DNA of 64,000 nucleotides from Euborellia annulipes (lineage: Eukaryota; Arthropoda; Insecta; Dermaptera; Anisolabididae). The notes under the pieces were generated by a model. It searched no databases, had not been told where the DNA came from, and saw nothing but the letters and a program-made list of their open reading frames with translations. The DNA lies in NCBI GenBank assembly GCA_023213315.1, contig JAKCPI010000879.1, positions 1 through 64,000 on the forward strand, written 5' to 3'. Position numbers and translations under genes: made by a program. Positions 21,664 to 33,229 of this stretch are shown piece by piece. The first letter of the stretch is position 1; each line of letters begins with the position of its first letter.

Positions 21664-22220
21664 ACCTATTCAACCATTTCTCCTATCTTTCCTATGAAGT
21701 ACAAGAGTAAAGTGTTTTTCAAAAGATTTCAATGGCAAAATGAGAATATACATTTTAAAGAGCATCTAAAAAAATAATTGAATTTTGAATTTTAATCAAA
21801 ATCTTTGGAGTGAATTTTGAGAAAAATCGAAAAATAGTGAAAAAGTACATCAGTAAAGTACTAGTACTCTTTGATCGATTTTGTTTAAAAGCTTCGTGTC
21901 AAGTACCATGTGGAGGTAGGAGGAGGGAGGGAGAGGGGAAAGAAGGGGAAGGGGGGGAAGAGGAGGGGGAGGGAAAGGGAGGGGAGAGGGGAGGGGAAGG
22001 GGATGCTCTCATGTGATGCCTAACTTAAATATAAAATTTCAACCTCCTAGCTCTTTTCGTTTTTGATATATTTTGTTCACAAAAGGCAGACAGATACACT
22101 TTTATGGACCCAGGGGACCTCAAAACGTGAATATCCATCAAAATCTCGATACTCAATTTTTTGACTCCAATACTTTCTCTCTATAGAAATATCACATATA
22201 GACTATAGATTAGAGAAAGT
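21664..22220 (-). mobile_element. Family A element with a purine-rich insertion
   Basis: Minus-strand copy from CCATTTCTCCTATCTTT to AGAGAAAGT. The hairpin end is missing. A G/A-rich tract (about 21905-22012, GGGGA/AGGG motifs) interrupts the normal CCATGGGG region. Confidence 0.8.
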
Positions 22221-23464
22221 AAAAAAAAAAATCAAATTTTTAAACATTAATTAAACTTCCCCCCCCCCCCAACAAATAATAAAATCTTCATTAACTAAAG
22301 TTAATATCTTTTTAATCTAATTTTTTTTTTTTTTTTCTAAATGAATTCCATGTCACCTTTAAGTTGGAAACAAAAAAAAAAAAAAAGAAATTTATGACAT
22401 TCCCAAAGTCACATAGCTACACTTTGATTGATTATCTATTCTAAATCGTTATTTTTTTTTTTTATTCTTTCTACTTCATATTTCATTTGTCAGAGAGACG
22501 AATAAAAAAAAAAAAAAAAAAAACTTTTAAAGTTTCTTTAATCTACTTTATTTGGATTAAGTTATTTAAAAAAAAAAAAAAAAGAAAAGAATTGTAAATA
22601 TTATTTTAATTTCCTCAACGACAATTCTTTGGAGTTTATTTAACTAAAAGTGTCTCTCTCTCTGTTTATCCTTAAAATACCTCTTGGAATTTATTGTTTA
22701 AATTTTAATTCATTTTTTTTTTTGATTGAAAATGTCAAAAAAAAAAAAACGTTCAAGACGAATCTGTAAAAGTTTGTCATATTTATTTCTGAAAAGTACA
22801 TTTAAAGACAAAAATTTAAAAAAAAACGTCTCGATAAGTTAATTGTTGTCAGTTTGACGGTTATTTAAATAAAAAAGTCAATGTTTTTTTGAAAATGCAC
22901 CACAAGAGAAAGTTGTGTGCTGTGCGACCCGGGACACCTGTTATTTTTTCCAAATTCCTTCCTAGTTCATTTCTTTGTTCCCTTTAAATTCTTTCTGACA
23001 ATTGATATTCACTTGTTTTTTTTTTTTTTTTTTTTTTGGCAGTCAGGCAAAAGATGGCAAGGTCATTTCCCACCCTCTTTGTATGTACCCAACCCTCCAT
23101 TTCTCCTCCCTTCTTGCTCATGGCTAGTTAGAGAGGCGAGCCACACACATTTCAGACGAGTTGTTTGCTTCAGTATCTATAGAAGTAAAGAATTTCTGTG
23201 ATTTTAACAAGTTTTTTTTTTTTAATTCTTCGGGCCTTGAATTAAAAAGTAAGTACGAATTATTTTTATTTTCTTATCTAAGTGGTCCTGATTCCCTATT
23301 GTTTCTTTCAATCTTATTTGGTTAAACGCACACCAAACGAGCACAAAAACGTTTCAATGCTTTTCTTTGGGTCAACGCACACTGAAGAGACATCGGACAT
23401 GTTTCGGACATTATCGAACAAAATGTTTTGTCCCAAAACTTTTTTGATCGTTCGGATATGCGTT
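22221..23464. other. Homopolymer-rich non-coding DNA
   Basis: Many A and T runs of 10-20 bp. A family A scrap (AGAGAAAGTTGTGTGCTGTGCG) is at 22904-22928. No gene is recognised. Confidence 0.4.
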
Positions 23465-24600
23465 AACGATGTAAAATTTATAAACCGAGGAAAATATTTA
23501 TATTTTGTTACCATGGCATCCATTTCTCCTATCTTTTCTATCATAGGGGCCGGAACTGGAGGGGGGCAAGGGTACATTGCCCACCCCCTGGCATCCTATA
23601 GGAGGGGGCAATATGTCTTCTTTTATTTCATTTATTTTTAAAAATTATACATTTTTACTTTTGAAAAATAAAATCTTTTAAATACAAAAAATTAAAAGAG
23701 TAAGAAATTCATTTTTTTCCAAAATATTTTATAATAGACCCTATTGTATTTCTAATTTATAAAAACATTTTATATTGAATTAAAAGAAGAAAATTAAAAA
23801 TATTTATTTCCTTCAAATAGTAGAAATATAGCCTAAAAAAATTTTTGATAAAATCACTAGCAAATTTTTTACAATTTTAATTTTATTAAAATTGTGATAT
23901 TATTTAAAAATTTTAAAGCTTTATAGTAGATTTGTTTTTGTTTTATACTATTTGAACATATTAAATTATTTTAATTTTCTAAAAAAAAAATTTTGCCCCC
24001 CCCCCACTGATTCAAATTTTTTTCCGGCGCCCCTGAATACTAGTAGTACTCTTTGGCCTAAAAATCTGGAGTGACTGCTCGCACAGCACTCCCCCCCCAA
24101 ATTTGAGAAAAATATTTTTTTCGGAAAAAATTGTATTTTTAATATAAAATTTTAAAAACTAATACTTGAATATTTGATTTGTATATATATTCTGGTAAAC
24201 AACTACAGAATGCACCTTTAAATTACCGATAATAAGAAAAAAATTGTGTGCTGTGCGACCAGTCACACCAGTTCCCCCCACCCCCAAGATCCGCCACTGC
24301 CGTGGCCTCAGACAAGAATAAAGTGCGATTCAAACAATTTTGTCAACAAAATGACAATATACATTTTAAAGGGCATCTAAAAATCTAATTTAATCAAAAT
24401 CGTTGGAGCAAATTTAGAGAAAATCGAAAAAAAACTGAAAAAGTGCATCAGTAAAGTACTAGTACTTTTTGGTCGATTTTGTTCAAAAGCTTGATGTTAC
24501 GTCCCATAGGTGTAACTAACTTAAATATAAAATTTCAACATCCTAGCTCTTTTCGTTCTTGAGATATTTTGTTTACAGGCACACAGACAGAAAAACGTTT
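23465..24600 (-). mobile_element. Broken family A element(s) with insertions
   Basis: Family A pieces on the minus strand: 23467-23545 (TTTGTTACCATGG), 24055-24095 and 24225-24270 (hairpin halves), and 24310-24600 (ACTTTTTCAGTTTTTTTCGA complement, AATTTTATATTTA complement). A separate segment, 23546-24038, has ends AGGGGCCGGAA and TTCCGGCGCCCCT and looks like a TIR insertion. The order is rearranged. Confidence 0.6.
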
Positions 24601-24835
24601 CGGTAATTTCATTAAAACTCTCAAATTTTAATAAAATTAAAAAAAAAGTCCATAAAAATTCGTCAAGTAATTTCATAGAGCAAATTAAAATTAAAATAAT
24701 TAAATTTCGCAATTATTATTCTATAATTAATGATTTATATAGAATTTCAATTAATTTTTATTAAGTTCCTTAATAAATTTTATAAATTCAAAGAGTATAT
24801 GAATTTGTTTTTTTTTTTTTTTTTTAGATCTCAAC
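24601..24835 (+). promoter_or_regulatory. AT-rich upstream region with a splice-acceptor-like tract
   Basis: A run of about 19 T followed by AG (near 24826) lies ten bases before the ATG of the LRR gene. This is the form of a polypyrimidine tract and 3' splice site. It suggests a 5' non-coding exon upstream, which I cannot locate. Confidence 0.4.
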
Positions 24836-26467
24836 ATGGCAACAATATCTCCAACAATGACACAACAACAAATCCAAACAAAAATCATTGAATTTATCAA
24901 TTCTGATTTAAAATTCCATACTGAAATTACATTTAATACATTTCAAGGCAATCTTTTTCAAAAATTACCAATCGATGTAATTGATGAATTGTTGAACAAT
25001 TTGCTTTTGCATTTCGGTGAACAAAGAAATACAGAAATGACGTTACGAGTTCTTAATTTAATGATCTCTAATTGTACAAATCGATTGTTTTTAGCGCCAT
25101 GTCAATTTCTATATAATAACGATTTAATCAATGCAATTTTAACGTTAATGAAATATAAACAAGTGAATTTAAAACATTTGGAATTAATATTTAATAATAA
25201 TGAAAATTATTTTTATAATTTTATAAAAATGTCTCCAAATTTAGAAAAATTAACAATCAAATGTAATTCAATTAATGATAAATGTATAAAAATGATTTTA
25301 CGTTCATGTCCTAAATTAAAAGAATTAACGTTAATTATTTTGAGTTCATTGCAATTAAATATTAATTCATGGCCAATACATGAAAATCTTGAAATTTTAC
25401 GTTTTAATGTTTATTCAATTGATATTTTTAAGATCCAATCACCAAAAATTAATTTCAAAGGAAAATTTCCCAATTTACAATTAATTGATACAAATCAGAA
25501 ATTTTTAAAATTATTTTTAAAAAATGAAATTTCACTAGAAATAAAAAAATTATTATTAAAAAAATGGAATTTAAAAACAGTTGAACAACTTTTTGATATT
25601 CAACCACAAATTGATTCAATATGTCTAAATGATATCAAGGAAAACGAAGCCGAAGACATTGTTGAATTCGTGACGTCACATTTCCAACAAGTGAAACAAT
25701 TGACGTGTCATAATGCCTTCACAATCAATTTCCCCAACGATTTTGGATCACAATTAACATCACTGACATTGTATCAAGCAGATTTAAATGATTTATTAGA
25801 ACAATGCCCGAATTTGGAATATTTAGATCTTCAAAAATACAAATTTGATGAGAATTATATAATAAAACATGAGAAATTGCGTTATCTTTCTCTTTCTGAA
25901 TGTGATATAACGTTAATTAAATGTCTTAGAAGTGTCAAAACAATTGAAATATTTAAAATTGGCTCGTTCACGTCATATTCACGTGCAAATCTTCATAATC
26001 TAATTGAAATTATGCAAAATGTAAAAATTTTCCATGTATATTTTGATTGTGCTTTTACATTAGAATGTATTCAACAAATAATTACAAAGTGTCCTAAGTT
26101 AAAAGAAATTGTTCTACCAATAGAAAATTATAATTTTGAGGTTGATGCGGTTTTAGAATTTATTAAAATTAAAAATATCAATGTAAAATGTATGAATAAT
26201 GAAGTGTATGGCGAATTGTATGATAGATGGCCGTCATCAGAGCCGACGATGACGCATTTAAGTCCAGGTGCCACTTGCAGTAGCCAACAAGCCATGACAA
26301 ACAAATCTGATTATTTTGGTGAAATTTTTTTTTTAATTTATGTACTCACTTATATTGTTCTATTTTTTATTTACCCTGACATTTTTGAACACTTTATAAA
26401 TATTTCTTTATTTCTATTTACTTGTATTTCTTTTGTAATTATTATGTCATGCCGAGTCTGTTTATAA
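24836..26467 (+). CDS. F-box-like leucine-rich-repeat protein with C-terminal membrane segments
   Basis: A 543-codon uninterrupted frame, the only long host-like ORF here. Residues about 38-58 (LFQKLPIDVIDELLNNLL) resemble an F-box. Irregular leucine-rich repeats of the F-box/RNI type follow, for example NLKHLELIF (111-119), SPNLEKLTI (133-141), CPKLKELTL (158-166), CPNLEYLDL (324-332), EKLRYLSL (346-353) and CPKLKEIVL (419-427). Residues 462-492 are more polar and less AT-rich. Two hydrophobic segments (about 496-512 and 520-537) end the protein, unusual for an F-box protein. AT-rich codon use matches the window. LRR/F-box proteins usually select substrates for SCF ubiquitin ligases; that role and the membrane location are inferences. 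The absence of introns could mean an expanded single-exon family or a retrocopy. Confidence 0.8.
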   Translation: MATISPTMTQQQIQTKIIEFINSDLKFHTEITFNTFQGNLFQKLPIDVIDELLNNLLLHFGEQRNTEMTLRVLNLMISNCTNRLFLAPCQFLYNNDLINAILTLMKYKQVNLKHLELIFNNNENYFYNFIKMSPNLEKLTIKCNSINDKCIKMILRSCPKLKELTLIILSSLQLNINSWPIHENLEILRFNVYSIDIFKIQSPKINFKGKFPNLQLIDTNQKFLKLFLKNEISLEIKKLLLKKWNLKTVEQLFDIQPQIDSICLNDIKENEAEDIVEFVTSHFQQVKQLTCHNAFTINFPNDFGSQLTSLTLYQADLNDLLEQCPNLEYLDLQKYKFDENYIIKHEKLRYLSLSECDITLIKCLRSVKTIEIFKIGSFTSYSRANLHNLIEIMQNVKIFHVYFDCAFTLECIQQIITKCPKLKEIVLPIENYNFEVDAVLEFIKIKNINVKCMNNEVYGELYDRWPSSEPTMTHLSPGATCSSQQAMTNKSDYFGEIFFLIYVLTYIVLFFIYPDIFEHFINISLFLFTCISFVIIMSCRVCL

Positions 26468-26746
26468 AAGACGAATGATTTTTAATTGTTATTAATTTGC
26501 AAAATTTTAACTTTTATCAATAATAATAAAAATTAATAATTCAAACAATATTCAGATTCTTCATTATTAAAATTTTTTTCTATAATGTAAACAAATATTA
26601 TTATTTTAATTGTTAATAATAAGAAAATAAAATATTTTAATAAAAGATGTAATTTTATAACATCTTCTTCATTCTTCAAGAAGCACAAATCAACATTTAA
26701 AATAGCCACATCTGATCCAGAGCTCGCTATATATTTTTTCATATCA
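26468..26746 (+). terminator. Likely 3'UTR and polyadenylation signal of the LRR gene
   Basis: AATAAA lies at about 26524-26529, roughly 57 bases after the stop codon, in AT-rich sequence. Confidence 0.45.
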
Positions 26747-26754
26747 TGTTGGTT

Positions 26755-27051
26755 CATGGGCGTACCCAGCGAGGGGCAGGGGGGCAGCTGCCCCCCCCTA
26801 GAAGCAAAAAAAAAAAATTAAACGTTTATAAAGTGGTGAAACGAAACAAAATTGGTGGATAGCGGCGGCGAATGATTATTTTTGTTAGGACTCGAGGGTT
26901 TTTAGGCCTTTAATTCGAAGGTTTTTCCCCTCTATATTAAAAATAGCTATGTCCCAATCTGGACGACCATGATCTGCCCCCCCCCCCCCCTGGACGACCA
27001 TGATCTGACCATGCCCCCCCCCCCCTGGATTTGATCCTGGGTACGCCCATG
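26755..27051. mobile_element. hAT-type MITE with GGGCGTACCCAG ends, second copy
   Basis: Same TIR (CATGGGCGTACCCAG) as 13350-13649 but inverted. Perfect 8-bp TSD TGTTGGTT at 26747-26754 and 27052-27059. It starts about 290 bp after the LRR gene stop. Confidence 0.9.
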
Positions 27052-27058
27052 TGTTGGT

Positions 27059-27235
27059 TTATAAAATGTTTCTTTGAATTGTATTTTTTCTTGTGATTTT
27101 ATTTTAGAATGTTTCTTTGAATTGTTTTTCTTATCATATTATTTTATGTTTTTGTGAATTGTTTTTATTTCTTATCATATTATTTTATAATATTTCTTTG
27201 AATTGTTCTTTCTTGTCATAGTAGTAATATTGTTT
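27059..27235. repeat. Imperfect tandem repeat, unit about 50 bp
   Basis: About four units of TTTCTTTGAATTGT followed by TTTTCTTATCATATTATTTTA-like sequence. Confidence 0.6.
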
Positions 27236-29251
27236 TGTTTATATTATTTTGATATATGTATATTTTGTAAAAAATTTTTTGGCAGTTGGCTAGACGGGCA
27301 GAATAAAAAAAATCTTCATTCTGATGTTTAAATTTTTGAATTAATAATAATTTATTAGTGAATGGTATTTTTTTTTTTTGTTTTCTAAATAAACTATTAA
27401 AATACACAAGAAAATCTTTGAATATCCTTTAAATCCTTTATAACCTCACTTTGTCAGATGGAGATATATTGATATAGCGTAATTGGTAAGTAATCATATC
27501 TCTTTGAATATTTATTTAAATATTAAGGAATTTACAATTCTTAATTGTTGATTATTCATTGAATTTTTTAAATTCAATTTTGACATATTAATTCCAGTTA
27601 AGGTTAGGATAGGAATAACAAATAGCCAAAGCGACGATTATAAATTATTTAATTTCAATTAATTTCTATCATATGTAAATAATCATATATCTTAATATGT
27701 AGGCTGATTTTATAAACGAATCGAAGCAATACATTTTTTTTTTTTATTGGCTCTCTCATCCATTATTAGGCAATCTAGTCTTACAAGTAAAGTACGGTAA
27801 CCCAAACATTAAATTCCGATCTCATTGAAACTTGGTACAATTAAATAAATGATAAATCTATATATAAATTTGAAAAAAATTTGACTAATGAATGAACAGT
27901 TTATTTTTAAAAAATGTTTTAAAAATTATTCCTGAAAATCAGTACAATAGTGAAAATCATTAAAAAAGTGTTTTAAATTCCAAGTTAGACCTATATTCAA
28001 TATTGAATTCAAGTGATTTCATACAATTGATAATTATACCTAAAATGAATAGATTAGAATTAAAATTAATATTAGCATTAGGTTTCTAACTCAACAATAG
28101 TATTAATGACCATTCAAAACACTTTGTAGCTAAAAATCTATATTGTTTAAAAATTTTCAAAAACTGTTGCAAAAGTGGACAGACAGAGATCTATTTTCTT
28201 TTATAATATTTTGAATTTTGAAATAAAACTAGGTCTCCCGTAAGTGCGGGGCTTCTTCTTCAAGCTCCCCCGTTAACCCATAGCCTACCACCAAACCCAT
28301 TAATTTCTGTTATCAGACTATATACTCCTTCAATAACATTATTAAGCTGAAAAGTTTCAAAATCCAACAATCAATTCACTCAACAAACAGGATTTTTAGC
28401 TTTTCAAAACAACTAAAATCTACATGTTTTAAAAAATCAAAAATTAATTTTTTTAAAAAGTAATGTTATTTTATTGGTCGAATTTTTTTTGTCGTTTAAT
28501 GCATATTTATATTAGTTGTTTAATTGTACAAAGTTTCATTGAAATCGGAATTTCATGTTTGGGTTACTTTACTTGTTAGAATTTATTTTGGTCCTTTCTG
28601 TGTTTTTTGATATACTATTTTGATAATTATAGAAAATTTTAAAATTAAAAGAGCGTTTTTTTTTCCTCATCCAAACAAAGGCCTTGACCTACAGGTCATT
28701 TCGGTTTTTTGGATGAATGCAAATTATATTTTTTTTGTTATTATTATAAAGATAATGTGAATGTGACAAAAAATCTGACATCCGTTTTAAAATCTTATAG
28801 AGAGAGATTTTTTTTTTTAAGTATAGAATAGAAAAATAGCAAAGTAAATGAAGAGAGAGAATTCTCATGGGATTTAAAGAGAGAGAGAGGATTTAGTCAA
28901 CACAAACACACCAATACATCCTTCTCTTTTTTTTTTTTTTTTTGAGGATTAAATAAAGAAAAGAAAGAGATGGACCAAACGTAAAACTATAATCCCTATT
29001 ATATGACAAAATGAACGCTATAGCTATATAGAGAGAGACATTTCGCGTCAAGATAATCAACTAGAGCTTGAATTTGGGAAGGGAAAATTTTTATTAACCT
29101 CTTTGACATCCTCTTTTCACGTTGATATCTCTGTCAAAGTGATTAAAGAGTGAACAAGAGAAATTCTCATAAAATTTAAAAAATATTAGCTGCACAACAT
29201 GCCTTTGAGTTATTTCCTTGCTTAAAATTAAGAATTATTTTAAAATATTAA
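27236..29251. other. AT-rich intergenic DNA
   Basis: No coding frame. Several GA-rich microsatellite patches (28800-28900, 29020-29040) and poly-T runs. No element recognised. Confidence 0.4.
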
Positions 29252-30049
29252 TTAAGGTTGTTCGGATAGTACATCGTAAGTCATAATAGAATCTAAATTT
29301 TTTTAAAAATAAAATTAAAAATTTGGATGCCAAAATTCCTTATTATAATTTAGTCGTGACCTATCATAGTTTATAATTGTATTAAGTTAATAATTTAATT
29401 ACCAAAAATAATAAATGAATGACTTTTGACTCGAGCAGTTTTTCACGTAATATAGATCTGGCAACATTGCATTCATCAACTATCTATTTTAAATCTTAAA
29501 CGCCTTCAATTTTATTTTATTTAATATATTACAATGATTAATGCAAATCAGTTTAAACACAATGGATGATTTGCGAGAAAAAATATCGTAAAATGGAAAA
29601 AAAAATGTAACTAACATCGAGAAAAGAGAATTATTTTATGCGACGTTGCCAGGCTGGTCTGACTCTCGATGCTTCCTTATTTTTAAATATTGGCGACTGT
29701 CATTTTGGAGAATTTTTTTGACTTTCTTGTTAAAATATCTTTAAAAGCGTTGGCCAGAAACTTTTGATTATATTTTTAACGTATCCCTCGGAAATGAATT
29801 GATAAAATGTAAGTATTTTGTTTTTGTATCTATTGCAGAGATGGCTATATAATTCGATATGTGTGCGTTTCGTCGTTATTCCCCATAGACTACATGTTAA
29901 ATTTCAATTTTTTAAAAATTAATTACACGATAACCCTGGGTCAGATCTGCTTCAAAATTTTATTTTATACGTATTTGATAGTGATTAATAACATATTAAA
30001 AAAATTGCTTGTAATCTAACAAAGTGCTTTAATGTCCGAACAACCTTAA
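29252..30049. mobile_element. TTAA-flanked TIR element, complete copy
   Basis: The ends read TTAAGGTTGTTCGGA and its complement TCCGAACAACCTTAA, total 798 bp including both TTAA. TTAA duplication is the signature of piggyBac-type transposition. No transposase frame, so it is non-autonomous. Related copies lie at 35676-36426, 38780-39150 and 58359-58409. Confidence 0.75.
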
Positions 30050-30224
30050 ATGTATAATAAATGTTTTTCTGGCTCCAGATTGGGTACCCGTTATGATGAA
30101 TTTTCGTTTCCCATTGCCAAATTTTTGTTGAAGAAGGGGATAGGGTTCACACGCACACACAGCAAATGGCAACGCGAAAATTTTTGGTTTAACAATTATT
30201 AATATTTAGCACGAATGTGTTTAC

Positions 30225-30360
30225 CTGGTATTAAAGCTTTTGTAGTTTGAATTATTATTATTAGGGGGATTTTTAATTATAGACCATATTTTTGTATTTT
30301 ATATAAATACTTTACAACGTTTCGACTGTTTATTTTGCAGCCGTTATCAAGTAATGTGCA
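30225..30360 (-). mobile_element. Hammerhead element fragment, antisense relative of the 31.9-kb copy
   Basis: On the minus strand it matches 31985-32114: GATAACGGCTGC, GAAACGTTGTA, TATGGTCTATAATTAAAAAT and ACAAAAGCTTTAAT in the same order. Both end at AAAGCTTTAAT. It contains a degenerate hammerhead at 30316-30351 (core TTGATAA, stem II GGCTG/CAGTC, GAAACGTT). Confidence 0.65.
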
Positions 30361-31390
30361 TTTGCTCTGACTCAACCTTAAGGAATTGTCTATTCTTAGA
30401 GCCACGGAATCACTTCGAAGCGCCCCACGCTTTTATTTTAAGTCATAAATATTCAACAATTTTAACAAGAACAATTAAATTATTTCACTCTTTTTAGTTC
30501 AATTTAAATAAAAGCATTTTTTTTTTTTAATGAAGCAGAGAAATAATTTTTTTTTTTATTATAATTTTATTTTAAACTTTTTAGTTACAATTGAAATCTT
30601 TAAATGGATTTCGAACGTATCACGTCCATTGTTGTTGATAACAATGTGAAATCTTTAATAAATTTTGGTGGAATAATTTTTTTCTTAAAGTTCACTCTCT
30701 TTAAAATGGTAAAAAAAAGTTTTTTTCTTGCTCAAATAGAACCGGAGTTATGAATTTTTAAAAGTGAGTCTCTAAGCCAAAAATCACCTAATTTTCGACC
30801 CTCTCTATTTTCCAAAATATTAAAGAAGAAAGAAAATCCTCCAATACGGGTCTATTTTTTTTAGACATAGAACCCGTAAAAAAAATTTCAGCCAAATAAA
30901 AAATATGTCGGTCAGAAAGTGTTCGGTTTATAAAAGAATCACCCATATATATATATATATATATGCATACTGTATTTAGGTAAGAGAAAGTAAAAACAAT
31001 TTTTTTTTTTTTTTATATTAATAAATCCTTCCAAGGTGAATTTAAATGAAATTCACAAATCTCTCAAGAGAGAGAGGGAGAGAGAAGAGAATCTCTCTCC
31101 AAATCTTTAGATAAGTTTTACCTAACTCGCAAAAGTTTAAAAAGAAAAATCTCTCATGGGTAAAATTTGAGTGTTAAAACTCAAAAATAAGTTTTTAATA
31201 TTCCAAAAAAAAAGGAATCTCATAACGTTTATATAATCAAATAAAATGCAAAAGATTAATGAAGCAGAGAAAGAGAGTGGGAGAAAATTGAATTGAAGAG
31301 AAGAGAAGTAAATGGACCAATTTCATTTTATTTAATTGATTTTTTTTTTTTTATAAATTTAAAAATCTCTTTAAATGCCTAAACCCCGGA
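30361..31390. other. No gene; family A end scrap
   Basis: AT-rich DNA. Near 30980-30992 the family A end GGTAAGAGAAAGT follows an (AT)n tract. GA-rich microsatellite at 31067-31100. Confidence 0.45.
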
Positions 31391-31653
31391 CGGCGGTTCG
31401 ATGTTGGGTTTGTCAGGTTGTGGAACAGCATCCCGGAGTCTATTAGGAGGTCGAGGACGTAGGCCATTTATAAGAGCCGGTATTACCGACATTTACTTGA
31501 TGAGCAGAGGGGGGACAGCTGGTTTAGTGAGATTGGACTGAGGAGAGAGAGGCGAGGTGTTTTGTACAACAATTGTGAGAAACTATGTATGCAAACGGAA
31601 GAGGGAAAAAAACTATATATGTAAAAAAAAAAAAAAAATAATAATAATAATAA
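31391..31653 (+). pseudogene. LINE 3' fragment (CR1/Jockey-like RT C-terminus) with TAA tail
   Basis: The frame reads FVRLWNSIPESIRRSR, an in-frame stop, then YKSRYYRHLLDEQRGDSWF. Sequence of the form RLWNSLPESIR ... FKSRLYRHLL is common at the C-terminus of Jockey/CR1-clade LINEs. It ends in poly-A and (TAA)n at about 31620-31652, a usual LINE 3' tail. The Helitron begins immediately after. Confidence 0.65.
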
Positions 31654-31872
31654 TCTATATATATAATTCGTTAATGTCCGTCTGTCTGTCTTTACGTCAC
31701 GCTCTATTTAGGCAACTTCCCGTTGGAATTTTGAAATGAAATTTTATATGTATAAAGAGGACCTTCTAGGGATTACAGGAAAATTATTTTCATCCCGAAA
31801 TTCGGAAGGAGAGAGGGCGAAAAATGGCAGTACAAAGGCGAAGCATTAGAAACGGTGAAATCATATAACTAC

Positions 31873-32114
31873 TTTGAATCTAACTTCACAGGAATGCCTA
31901 CAGATGGCGCTGACGTCGCTGTATATAAAGAGGCAAGCAACGGACATGACAGTTAGTTCACTTCGTCGGAGTAAGTGCACAGTGCTGGATAACGGCTGCA
32001 GAATAAGCAGTTGAAACGTTGTACAGTATTTTTAATAAATATTTAATACAAAAATGTGGTCTATAATTAAAAATTCTCCTAATAATAATATTTCAAACCA
32101 CAAAAGCTTTAATA
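31873..32114 (+). mobile_element. Single-unit hammerhead retroelement with 15-bp TSD
   Basis: AAATCATATAACTAC repeats at 31858-31872 and 32115-32129. Removing the 242-bp insert rejoins the LINE frame (VKSYNY-LGHKF). Inside, in order: TATA box TATATAAA (31922-31929), an initiator-like region about 25-30 bp on, a hammerhead-like motif (31985-32020), AATAAA (32034-32039), and a 3' end CAAACCACAAAAGCTTTAAT. No ORF. TSD length and layout match the foldback hammerhead elements, suggesting one terminal-repeat unit inserted alone. Confidence 0.8.
31985..32020 (+). ncRNA. Hammerhead-like motif, diverged core
   Basis: CTGGATAA (core changed from CTGATGA), stem II GGCTGC/GCAGTT, GAAA (32013-32016), CGTT. 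Stem I ACAGTGC with GTACAGT has one mismatch. The fold is kept but invariant core bases are changed. Confidence 0.5.
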
Positions 32115-33229
32115 AAATCATATAACTACCTTGGCCATAAGTTCGCAGCAAGCGGATCTCCATGGGAACACATTAAGACGCAAGCAGGAAAGGCTTTAGG
32201 AGTAGCCAATCAATTGTGCTCGGTCTATAGGAGGAGCCAACTGAGAGGTTTTGTCGAAAAAGCAAGACTTTATGACTCGCTCATATATTCAATACAAGCA
32301 TATTGCCTGGAAACTTGGGGTTGGAAGAGGTCGGATGAAATGGAACGAATCCTTGGAAGATATTTCAAGAGAGAAATACCCCGGATTATCTATGGAAGAT
32401 AGAGGCATATATTTGGAGCATAGAGACGAGGAATTTCTGCAGGATGGCCAAGACGATATATCGGATCGTTACAATGGAAGAAAGAAGATGGCCAAAGATC
32501 TGCCTAAAAGAATGCGTCAAAGGCATATTAAATAGAAACGCCTCAAAATGGGGAAAAGAGATGGAGAAGGCGTTAGAAGAGGTGGGAAGCCCAGGAGTCT
32601 TGAAGATGATCTTAGAAGATAGAGAAGAGGAGGTAAGAAGAGAGTTAGAGGCTGCAATGAAAAAGAAAATTCAGCAAGAGACACAAAATAACTGGAACCG
32701 CATAGACCAGTCAACTTATAGTCCCCACTATAGAAAAGTGAAGAATGATCTGGGGCTGGAGCAGTATCTGAAGGGATGATAGGCTACCCTACCTACAAAG
32801 AAAAGGTAACGTGGACTAGAATAAGGTTAGGCAGTGGACTCCCGTGCTGCAGGAGTTGGTGGAAGACCGAGAAATGCAGGCTATGCAACGTCGAGAAGGA
32901 GACATTCAACCACATCTTCGAGTGCGAGCGGGATTACCTCAGAAAACGCGAGAATTCCTGGAGGGAAGCAGTAAGATAGCGAAGAGAGAAGAAGGCTGGG
33001 AGTGGATGACAAGGGGCGAAATAAAGGAAGAGATAGTGAAGATGTGGGGAACGTGGGAAAGACTAAAAAGAGAGAGAAGGTCGGATATGCAAGACTTCAA
33101 TTTTACACGCATGTTTGTAAATATTATAGCTGTATCGATCCCCAAACCCTAAATAAGAGAGGGGTGGAAGTCAATAAAAATTATTATTATTATTATCCCG
33201 AAATTCCTCTAACTTTTTGAGTTATTAAT

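Larger units (their letters stand above)
31804..33194 (+). pseudogene. 5'-truncated LINE: RT thumb and CCHC C-terminus
   Basis: A 12-bp TSD, ATCCCGAAATTC, lies at 31792-31803 and 33195-33206. The broken frames read KWQYKGEALETVKSYNY, LGHKFAASGSPWEHIKT, YCLETWGWKRSDEMERI and CRLCNVEKETFNHIFEC. The last is a C-x2-C ... H-x4-C knuckle. This order (YLG thumb, EIWGWKE-like motif, terminal zinc knuckle) is that of a LINE group common in ants, wasps and other arthropods. Palm and endonuclease are missing. The tail is (TTA)n at 33181-33194. Stops and frameshifts make it dead, and a 242-bp hammerhead element interrupts it. Confidence 0.85.

Noticed and set aside
23340..23360. AACGTTTC near 23350 and 24595 as antisense hammerheads
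   Set aside because: No TCNTCAG core lies within 60 bp downstream in either case.
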